Assembly: GCA_018053995.1 (NCBI GenBank)
Contig: JAGPKJ010000004.1
Span: forward strand, 1 to 64,000
DNA from: Lachnospiraceae bacterium
GTDB lineage: Bacteria; Bacillota; Clostridia; Lachnospirales; Lachnospiraceae
Direction of reading: 5' to 3'
DNA length: 64,000 nt
This document shows positions 44,057 to 51,040 of this stretch, in pieces; position 1 is the stretch's first letter, and each line of letters starts with the position of its first letter. The notes under the pieces were generated by a model. It searched no databases and was not told the origin of the DNA. It saw only the letters and a program-made list of their open reading frames with translations. Position numbers and translations under genes: made by a program.

Positions 44057-47000
44057 ATGAAATTTACTACAGACCAGCAGAAAGTCATCGACGCAAAAAA
44101 ATGCGACCTTCTTGTATCGGCAGCAGCAGGCTCGGGCAAGACGGCAGTGCTTGTTGAGCGCATAATTAAGATGATAACAGATGGAGATGATCCGGCTGAT
44201 ATAGACCAGATACTGGTCGTTACATTTACGAATGCCGCAGCTGCGCAGATGCGTGAAAAGATATCAAGGGCTGTAAGCCTGAGACTACAGGAAGATCCTG
44301 CAAATGAACATCTTCAGAGGCAGGCGGCACTTGTTCATCACGCACAGATCACTACAATAGATAAGTTCTGCGTTTCTGTCATAAGAAATCATTTTCAAGA
44401 TATAGATCTCGACCCGGCTTTCCGGATAGCTGAAGAAGGCGAACTGAAACTTTTAAAGAACGATGTTGAGAATAAAGTGCTCGAAGAGTATTATGCTTCT
44501 GGAGATGCTGATTTCCTGAATATGTGTGATACATTAAGCCCGGGAAACAGCGATGCTGGTGTTATTGCAGCTGTTGAGTCTCTGTGCGGTACGGCAGATA
44601 GTTATCCATGGCCAAGAACGTGGCTTACAGAGCATGCAGAAGATTATTCATTTGTTACAGATGGAGACTCGGAGAACGCGAGGATCACTGAGAATACAGA
44701 GAATACAAAGAATACAGAGAATACAGAGAACACAGAGAGCATAGAGAACACAGAGAGCATAGAGAACACAGATTGCACAGAAAACGCAGAGTCTAAAACA
44801 GGGATATGTGACACTTCATGGTGGAAGCTTGGAAAAACATATATAACCGGAATGCTTGCACAGGCTGTGTCAATGTGCCGTGAAGAATCAGAACTCTGTG
44901 ATATGCCGGGAGGCCCGGAACATTATTCTGATAATATAAATGAAGATTACGATAGGATCTCGCATGCGTATGATGTGATGATGAAATGCGATGATTATGA
45001 TACTATCAGGAACACGATTCAGGGAATTCCGATGAGTACTCTATCGCGTAAGAGACCTAAAGATGTTGATCCGGAACTAAAAAAAAGAGTTACAGATCTG
45101 CGTACTCAGGTCAAGAAGATGATCAGCGACATCAAAGAAAGATACTTTGCTTTTGATTCAGCTTTTATCAGAAAGCAATCCGCATCATGTGACAGAGTGC
45201 TACGTGAACTTTCAAAAGTGGCTTTGGGTTGTCATGATGCGTATGATAATGCAAAGAGAGATAGAAATATAATAGATTTTGGCGATATAAGTCATATGGC
45301 ACTAAATATACTAGCAGAGCCAGACGGCGATAGAGGGTGTATACCGACAAGCGCCGCCGAAGAATATCGCAATCATTTCAGGGAGATAATGATTGATGAG
45401 TATCAGGATTCAAACCTGGTACAGGAATTCATTCTTTCGGCGATATCGGGAGATGATCCGAAAGTCTGCTCGAGGTTTATGGTAGGAGATGTAAAGCAGA
45501 GTATATACGGATTCAGACAGGCGCGCCCGGATCTTTTCCTTGGAAAATATGAGACTTATACAGAAGACGGGACTGAACGGCTCATATGTCTTAGCAGAAA
45601 TTTCCGTAGCAGAGTACAGGTCGTTGATACTGTGAATCTTATTTTCCGTAAGATAATGGTGAAAGGGCTCGGAGGCATTGATTATGACGACAATGCGGAA
45701 CTTGTCCTTGGAGCGGACTATAAGGCTTCGGATTCACATGATTATGATTCAGAGCTTCTCCTGATCGATTCGTCAGATGACAAACCGGAGAACAATTCAG
45801 ATGGTGAAAACATACCTGAAGATGTGGAATCGTCAGGAAAAGGTTATACGAACGAAGAAGAAAGCAGCAATAACGATGATAATGCGGATGATGATCCGGA
45901 TGATCCGAAGAATCTAGGTAAAATGGAACTTGAGGCATCTGGGGTCGCATTGAGAATCCATGAGCTGATGAGCTCGCTTAAGATCACCGGTGATGACGGG
46001 GAACTTCGGACGCTGCATTATGGAGATATTGTTATTTTGATGCGTTCTCCATCAAACCGTGAAGATACATTCAGAAGGATACTGGAAAAAGAGGGCATAC
46101 CGGTAAGTGTTGTAAGCAGCAGCGGATATTTCGGCTCATATGAGATTCGGACACTGCTTCATACGATGCGCATAATAAGTAATCCACGTCAGGATATTCC
46201 ATTATATGGAGTGCTGCATTCATGTGTCGGACGTATGAGTGATGAGGAATTGGCACAGGTTCGTGGATACGATTATGAGGAGAACACGAATAGAGCAGGG
46301 ACAACTGATGCCAGCCTTTATGAAAGCTGTAAGATCTACGCGGATCATGGATCTGATGATACGATAAAAGAAAAGTTGATACGATTTGCAGGGATGCTTG
46401 GATCATGGCGTAAGAAGGCAGAATACATGCCGATTCATCAGTTACTGCAGACTGTGATCGAGGATACCGGATACCGTGACGTGACGTCAGCGATGATGAA
46501 TGGCGGGAGGCGTCTTGCAAATGTCGATATGCTGCTGAGAAAAGCAGAGGATTTCGAAAAGACAAGCTACTATGGTCTTTACCATTTTATAAGGTATATA
46601 GAGCAGCTTGAAAAGTATGAGGTCGATTACGGTGAGGCTTCGAATCCGGCAAATGGTGCGGATGCTGTTCAGATAATGAGCATACATAAGAGTAAAGGAC
46701 TTGAATTCCCGGTATGCTTTGTGTCGGCGCTTGGCACGAGATTCAATCTGAGAGATACAAATGAAGGTCTGGTTGTCGATCCGGATGTTGGAATCGGAAT
46801 GAAATATATCGAGACGGATAAACGGATCAGGATGACAACTGTGCAGCGCAGCATCATCGCGGAGAAGATGAGAAGGGATGTATTAAGTGAGGAAATAAGA
46901 GTTTTGTATGTAGCGCTTACCAGAGCGAAGGAAAAACTGATCATGACATCTTGCGTAGATAGCAAGACACTTGCAAGATACGCGGGGCTTACAGGGACAG

Positions 47001-48121
47001 ACGTTACGGATGATATAAATGATAGTGGCAGTTGCTGTGGGAACGATGTAATGGGGAATGCCGGTGAAAGTATAAGCGCAAGCGGTGATAGTGAAAAAGT
47101 CAGTATTGAAGATTTAAGGAATGCTTCATCAATGATTTCGTGGATACTCATGAGTCTCGGAACTAGCGGCTGTTTGGGAACGCTTAACGTATCGGTAAAG
47201 AGACGAAGTGATCTTGGCACGTCGCGTGAAGAAGCTATGACAGATCGGCTTACACTAAAGAGAATGATTCAGGATGGAACGCGCGCGGCGGGCTGCTCGG
47301 GCGAGTCAGTAACTAAAGTACATGAGGCGGCAGAAAGATGCTTTGACATAAAGTATGGGCATGATGAACTTCAAGGACTGTTTACGAAGACGACGGTATC
47401 GGAGCTTAAGATCGCTGCGATGCATGATGAAGATGAAGCAGCGTTTGATGCATTTGCCGAAAAACCGTTCATGCCGTATGTACCACGTTTCATAAGAGAA
47501 GACGATATAGAACATATAGGCGGAACGGCGCATGCAGATAAAAATGCGCATGCAGATAAAAATGCGCATGCAGGTGAAAATGTGCATGCAGGTGGAGCGG
47601 AGCGCGGGACAGCTTATCACAGAGTCATGGAATTACTCGATTTTGCAGGTATGCCGGAGAACATGACAGCGGCGGACAGCATTTTATTTACGGGAAATGA
47701 GATATCACGCATGACACAGTCGGGCAGGATCGATAAGAGGTCGGTATCGCTTGTCGATGGCAGCAGGATCGCAAAGTTCCTTATGTCAGAGACAGCAATG
47801 CGCATGGCGGCTGCCGATAGGGCGGGAAAGCTATTCAGAGAGAAACCATTCTCTGCTGGGATATCTGCATCAAGGCTTGATGCAAAATTTCCATCAGACG
47901 AGATGGTTATGATACAGGGTATCATTGATGCGTTCTGGCAGGAAGATGACGGATATATCCTTCTTGATTACAAAACGGATATGGTCAATGAGAGCGGAGA
48001 ACTTGTGAAACGCTATGAGAAGCAGCTTGATCTGTATGCAGAAGCGCTGGGGCAGATGCACATGGATGTTGTAGAGCGATTGATGTATGCGTTCAGACTT
48101 GATGAGGAAGTCAAAGTATGA
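44057..48121 (+). CDS. addA: ATP-dependent helicase/nuclease subunit A
   Basis: A 1354-residue AddA, the UvrD-like helicase plus RecB-type nuclease of the AddAB double-strand-break repair complex. Walker A is AAAGSGKTAV (about 22-31), motif II IMIDEYQDSN, then VGDVKQSIYGFRQARPDLF, and near the C-terminus the nuclease motif QGIIDAFWQEDDGYILLDYKTD. It is longer than the usual 1200-1250 because of low-complexity inserts: Glu-Asn-Thr repeats at about 211-245, an acidic Ser/Asp/Asn stretch in the middle, and Ala-His-Ala-Asp repeats at about 1157-1180. The ATG at 44057 matches the family start MKFTTDQQ. No addB is adjacent, although the two are usually neighbours. Confidence 0.93.
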   Translation: MKFTTDQQKVIDAKKCDLLVSAAAGSGKTAVLVERIIKMITDGDDPADIDQILVVTFTNAAAAQMREKISRAVSLRLQEDPANEHLQRQAALVHHAQITTIDKFCVSVIRNHFQDIDLDPAFRIAEEGELKLLKNDVENKVLEEYYASGDADFLNMCDTLSPGNSDAGVIAAVESLCGTADSYPWPRTWLTEHAEDYSFVTDGDSENARITENTENTKNTENTENTESIENTESIENTDCTENAESKTGICDTSWWKLGKTYITGMLAQAVSMCREESELCDMPGGPEHYSDNINEDYDRISHAYDVMMKCDDYDTIRNTIQGIPMSTLSRKRPKDVDPELKKRVTDLRTQVKKMISDIKERYFAFDSAFIRKQSASCDRVLRELSKVALGCHDAYDNAKRDRNIIDFGDISHMALNILAEPDGDRGCIPTSAAEEYRNHFREIMIDEYQDSNLVQEFILSAISGDDPKVCSRFMVGDVKQSIYGFRQARPDLFLGKYETYTEDGTERLICLSRNFRSRVQVVDTVNLIFRKIMVKGLGGIDYDDNAELVLGADYKASDSHDYDSELLLIDSSDDKPENNSDGENIPEDVESSGKGYTNEEESSNNDDNADDDPDDPKNLGKMELEASGVALRIHELMSSLKITGDDGELRTLHYGDIVILMRSPSNREDTFRRILEKEGIPVSVVSSSGYFGSYEIRTLLHTMRIISNPRQDIPLYGVLHSCVGRMSDEELAQVRGYDYEENTNRAGTTDASLYESCKIYADHGSDDTIKEKLIRFAGMLGSWRKKAEYMPIHQLLQTVIEDTGYRDVTSAMMNGGRRLANVDMLLRKAEDFEKTSYYGLYHFIRYIEQLEKYEVDYGEASNPANGADAVQIMSIHKSKGLEFPVCFVSALGTRFNLRDTNEGLVVDPDVGIGMKYIETDKRIRMTTVQRSIIAEKMRRDVLSEEIRVLYVALTRAKEKLIMTSCVDSKTLARYAGLTGTDVTDDINDSGSCCGNDVMGNAGESISASGDSEKVSIEDLRNASSMISWILMSLGTSGCLGTLNVSVKRRSDLGTSREEAMTDRLTLKRMIQDGTRAAGCSGESVTKVHEAAERCFDIKYGHDELQGLFTKTTVSELKIAAMHDEDEAAFDAFAEKPFMPYVPRFIREDDIEHIGGTAHADKNAHADKNAHAGENVHAGGAERGTAYHRVMELLDFAGMPENMTAADSILFTGNEISRMTQSGRIDKRSVSLVDGSRIAKFLMSETAMRMAAADRAGKLFREKPFSAGISASRLDAKFPSDEMVMIQGIIDAFWQEDDGYILLDYKTDMVNESGELVKRYEKQLDLYAEALGQMHMDVVERLMYAFRLDEEVKV
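44689..44790 (+). repeat. 9-base tandem repeat inside addA
   Basis: About eleven degenerate units of the form GAGAA(T/C)ACA encode Glu-Asn-Thr and Glu-Ser-Ile triplets. They form a low-complexity insert between helicase motifs; the period keeps the frame. Confidence 0.85.
47528..47596 (+). repeat. 18-base tandem repeat inside addA
   Basis: Units at 47528, 47546 and 47564, each beginning GCGCATGCAG, and a partial fourth at 47582 encode Ala-His-Ala-Asp-Lys-Asn hexads just ahead of the nuclease domain. Confidence 0.88.
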
Positions 48122-48286
48122 TGCAGGTGCCAAAAGACCAATTGTGATATGATGCAGGTGCAAAAGTATCAAATCGGTTATGATGCAAGTGCCAAAAGCA
48201 GCAAATCGGTTATGATGCAAGTGCCAAAAGTATCAAATCGGTTATGATGCAAGTGTCAAAAGTATCAAATCGGTTATGATGCAGGC
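48117..48286. repeat. 32-base tandem array at the end of addA
   Basis: Five contiguous units (48117, 48148, 48179, 48211, 48243) plus a 12-base partial sixth. They start TATGATGCA, contain GTGCCAAAAG and mostly end AAATCGGT. The addA stop codon TGA (48119-48121) lies inside the first unit. There are no spacers. This is a local amplification of the repeat also found singly at about 3831, 43979 and 57361. Confidence 0.92.
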
Positions 48287-48320
48287 ATAATTATATTTCT
48301 TAAGGAATGAGGCTTTACGA

Positions 48321-49181
48321 ATGAAAAAATCCGTTTTTTATGATCATTTGATCGAGGCGTGCAGTCAGTCTGGACTACCGATCGAACAGGCGATAAGCAA
48401 GATCAGGGATATGGGGGTAGATGCAGTTGAAATCAATCTGACGATGCTCCTTAATGATGAAGAGCATATAAGCCGGATGCTGCATGAGAATGATCTGAAG
48501 ATAAGCAGTATCTATGAAATGTATGACTGGGGAAATAAGCCGGATCCTGCGCGCGCAAAGGTACAGGTCGATACAGCAGCAAAATATGATGCGGGAAGGA
48601 TTCTGATAGTGCCGGGATTCCTGTCATCTATGGAGACCAGGCACCTGAAAAAGGTATCGATCGATAAAGAAAAACTTTTTGATTTTATGGATCATGATAA
48701 GAAGATCGAAAATATGAAGAGAGTTCTTATAGAGGTTACAGATTATGCGATGTCCAAGGGTGTCACAGTGACACTGGAGGACTTTGACAGTGATAAAGCA
48801 CCATATGCAACATCTGATGAACTTGAGTGGTTCATGAAGAATGTCGATGGACTGCGGTTCACATTTGACTGCGGCAATTTTGCATATTCGGACGAAGACG
48901 CTTGCAAGGCTTATCAGAAACTGCAAAAAAGTATTGTTCATGTTCACTGCAAAGACAGGGGCATCGACCCGACAATAAAAAATGGTCTCAAGAATAACCG
49001 TGGACTTGTGACTGTTCCGACCGGCGGAGGATATCTTCCACTTAAGGAGATACTGACAGACCTTATCAGAAGCGGATATAGTGGCTACTTTGTTATCGAG
49101 CATTTTGGCGCAGCAGATCAGATGGCGACGATCGAAAGATCCGTAAAGTTTCTAAATGAGATCGATAAGTGCAATGCGTAG
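48321..49181 (+). CDS. Sugar phosphate isomerase/epimerase-like TIM-barrel protein
   Basis: A 286-residue protein of the AP endonuclease 2-like TIM-barrel superfamily, which includes xylose isomerase-like and hydroxypyruvate isomerase-like enzymes. Metal-site motifs are visible: VTLEDFDSDKAPYA (Glu), FTFDCGNFAY (Asp), HVHCKDRG (His) and a C-terminal YFVIEHFGAA (Glu). It has no enzyme neighbours that would fix the substrate. The repeat array lies between it and addA. Confidence 0.8.
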   Translation: MKKSVFYDHLIEACSQSGLPIEQAISKIRDMGVDAVEINLTMLLNDEEHISRMLHENDLKISSIYEMYDWGNKPDPARAKVQVDTAAKYDAGRILIVPGFLSSMETRHLKKVSIDKEKLFDFMDHDKKIENMKRVLIEVTDYAMSKGVTVTLEDFDSDKAPYATSDELEWFMKNVDGLRFTFDCGNFAYSDEDACKAYQKLQKSIVHVHCKDRGIDPTIKNGLKNNRGLVTVPTGGGYLPLKEILTDLIRSGYSGYFVIEHFGAADQMATIERSVKFLNEIDKCNA

Positions 49182-49257
49182 TATCGTAATGTGATTTAGA
49201 TTTATAATACTCACGTTATATGTTTATGCGTGAAGATCGTATATGAGGCAGAATATT

Positions 49258-49803
49258 ATGAGATTAACGTTACATCACGGAAGACCAGCAGAATCAGAAG
49301 GACGTCTTTCCAAGGAAATAAGAACATACGATATGCTCGACATGATTGGAATACAGTATGACAGAGTCGATCATGAGGCTGCCGAAACGATGGAAGCATG
49401 CGAAGATATTGACAATGCACTTGCACCGGCAGTCATCTGTAAGAACCTTTTTTTGTGCAATTCACAGAAGACAAAATTTTATCTGCTTATGATAGAAGGC
49501 GATAAGAAATTCAAGACTAAAGAAATATCACATCAGATCGGGAGCGCAAGACTTTCATTTGCCGAACCGGAGTACATGGAGAGATTTCTTGATATCACAC
49601 CGGGATCAGTCAGCGTCATGGGACTCATGAACGACAAGCAGAATAATGTACAGCTTCTTGTTGATAAGGATGTGCTCGAGGGAGAATTTTTGGGATGCCA
49701 TCCGTGCATCAATACTTCCAGCTTGAGGTTAAAGACATCTGATGTATTCGGAACATTCCTAAATGCCATACATCATGAGTACATAGCAGTCGAACTCACA
49801 TAA
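49258..49803 (+). CDS. Prolyl-tRNA editing protein, ProX/PrdX type
   Basis: A 181-residue member of the YbaK/ProRS-INS superfamily, closest to free-standing ProX/PrdX proteins that deacylate Ala-tRNA(Pro). Indicators are the N-terminal TYDMLDMIGIQYDRVDHEAAETMEAC, the KNLFLCNSQKTKFYLLMI strand with the conserved Lys region, LSFAEPEYMERFLDITPGSVSVMGLMND, and the end LGCHPCINTSSLRLKTSDV. The ATG at 49258, 9 to 10 bases after GAGG, is preferred over the ATG at 49243, which overlaps that box. Confidence 0.85.
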   Translation: MRLTLHHGRPAESEGRLSKEIRTYDMLDMIGIQYDRVDHEAAETMEACEDIDNALAPAVICKNLFLCNSQKTKFYLLMIEGDKKFKTKEISHQIGSARLSFAEPEYMERFLDITPGSVSVMGLMNDKQNNVQLLVDKDVLEGEFLGCHPCINTSSLRLKTSDVFGTFLNAIHHEYIAVELT

Positions 49804-49818
49804 TGCATACGGGATGTT

Positions 49819-49879
49819 ATTCAGGTGTTCAAAGATATCATTCAAGTTTCAAAGATATCATTCAGGTTTTGCAATATCG
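49819..49879. repeat. 20-base tandem repeat after the PrdX-type gene
   Basis: Three units beginning ATTCA(G/A)G and ending in (G/C)ATATC start at 49819, 49840 and 49860, 15 bases after the stop codon. Confidence 0.8.
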
Positions 49880-49892
49880 GATTATTTGTTTT

Positions 49893-49935
49893 TACAGTAC
49901 TGGAGTGATAAATTTTTCCAGTACTGTATTTTTTT
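49893..49935 (+). terminator. Terminator after the PrdX-type gene
   Basis: A perfect 12-base-pair stem TACAGTACTGGA/TCCAGTACTGTA with a 12-base loop and a run of seven T. Confidence 0.88.
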
Positions 49936-49963
49936 GTATCATTAAAATTGTATACAAAACTGA

Positions 49964-50240
49964 TACAGTAACCACGTTAGAAACAGGTGTAGGTACTGCA
50001 TTTTAGGACAAAGATTAGGGGTTAAAACCTAAATAAATCAACTTTGAGACCGAACGTTACAGTATTTTGGAAGTATTATGACGTAAAATACTGCAATTTT
50101 AGAGGATATACCCCCTCCTGAAAAAATAAAATACAGTAATATTGGATACATTTTTTATAGATACTGAGTCGATTTTTGTGATAGAGTTTTTTGAGTAAAT
50201 AAATGCAGTAATATTCGACAAATCTTCTGCATATACTGTA
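49964..50240. other. Gene-free AT-rich stretch with repeated TRCAGTA motifs
   Basis: The heptamer T(A/G)CAGTA or its complement occurs at 49964, 49994, 50058, 50089, 50132, 50204 and 50234, besides the terminator stem at 49894/49922. Several are followed by AATATT or ATTTT. No coding potential is evident. Confidence 0.55.
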
Positions 50241-50375
50241 TGATGCGGGAAAGTCCGGATCAATGCGGGAAAGACAGGTCAGGCGGACACATATGTTGCG
50301 AAAATCATCGTGCAGGCATTGCCGTAAATAAGGTCAGGCGGATGCATAATGTCGTGAGGATCATTGTGCTTGCGT

Positions 50376-50410
50376 CGGTACTAAGCGAGGTATTATCGAG
50401 CCTAGTACCG
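50376..50410. repeat. Palindromic hairpin element, copy 2
   Basis: Arms CGGTACTA and TAGTACCG enclose an AGCGAGGTA-containing loop; GTGCTTG upstream and CAAGCAC downstream extend the stem. It is the counterpart of 21841-21876 in reverse orientation. Confidence 0.75.
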
Positions 50411-50455
50411 CTACGCCAAGCACTGAGCGAGAGCGTATCCGAACCGACATATGCA

Positions 50456-50501
50456 GACCACATGACCGGATTACGACAGACCACATGACCGGATTACGAC
50501 A
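50456..50501. repeat. Exact 23-base tandem duplication
   Basis: Two identical 23-base units beginning GACCACATGACCGGATTACG lie at 50456-50478 and 50479-50501, immediately upstream of the valS promoter. Confidence 0.92.
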
Positions 50502-50506
50502 GCCTG

Positions 50507-50535
50507 TTGACAAACGGCATTCGTCCGCATAAACT
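50507..50535 (+). promoter_or_regulatory. Promoter of valS
   Basis: A perfect TTGACA (50507-50512) and a TAAACT (50530-50535) are separated by 17 bases. The predicted leader is about 500 bases and includes the T-box. Confidence 0.7.
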
Positions 50536-50541
50536 GTAGAA

Positions 50542-50914
50542 AGAGACGATGAAGGAGAGGAGTAAGCTGATTTCCCCTACAGAGACGTGCCGGATGGTGG
50601 GAAGGCACGAGGATGGATAAAGCCGAAGGTAGCTTCCGAGTCTGAATGCTGAGAAAGATTTACACGGGTAGGCATTCACGTGTGATCCGCGTTAAGGACA
50701 GAGATCAGGCAGATGCTTTAGCAGATGTTTTGGCAGATGTTGTGGCAGAGGTTATGGCAGATGTTGTGACAGATGTTACGGCAGAGGGTTTTAGCAGTCA
50801 GAGCATATAAATCCTCATAAAGCAAAGAGCGTGATCTATGAGTGATAAAGCAAGGTGGTACCGCGTATATACGCCCTTCGCAGACAGTAAGCAGTCTGGG
50901 GAGGTCTTTTTTTT
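50542..50914 (+). promoter_or_regulatory. T-box riboswitch of valS with a repeat insert
   Basis: Stem I spans about 50542-50700, with the GATGAAGGAG start, CAGAGA bulge and GGATGGTGGGA apical region typical of T-boxes. The antiterminator T-box sequence AAGGTGGTACCGCG is at 50852-50865. The terminator stem CCTTCGCAGAC/GTCTGGGGAGG (50875-50885 with 50894-50904) is followed by a T run. Uncharged tRNA(Val) should stabilise the antiterminator. Two valine triplets sit where the specifier is expected (GTA 50629-50631, GTC 50640-50642); I cannot choose between them. A 12-base tandem array separates stem I from the antiterminator. Confidence 0.9.
50708..50791 (+). repeat. 12-base tandem repeat in the valS T-box leader
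   Basis: Seven units of the form (G/A)(G/A)CAGA(T/G)G(T/C/G)TNN run without interruption from 50708. They lie between stem I and the antiterminator, where variable stems II-III normally are. Confidence 0.88.
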
Positions 50915-51040
50915 GTTTGGATACTGAATATTCCGGAAATATCTGCACGAAAAAATATGCAAAATACGCCGGGACATAGATTCAGTATAAGATCTGCTCA
51001 TGACTGCGCAGCATACACATTTATATTATGGAGGCACAAA

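Noticed and set aside
48117..48286. CRISPR array
   Set aside because: Units of 31-32 bases are directly contiguous with no spacers, and no cas genes are present.
50240..50488. 82-codon ORF upstream of valS
   Set aside because: It runs through the hairpin element and into the 23-base duplication; no credible start or family.
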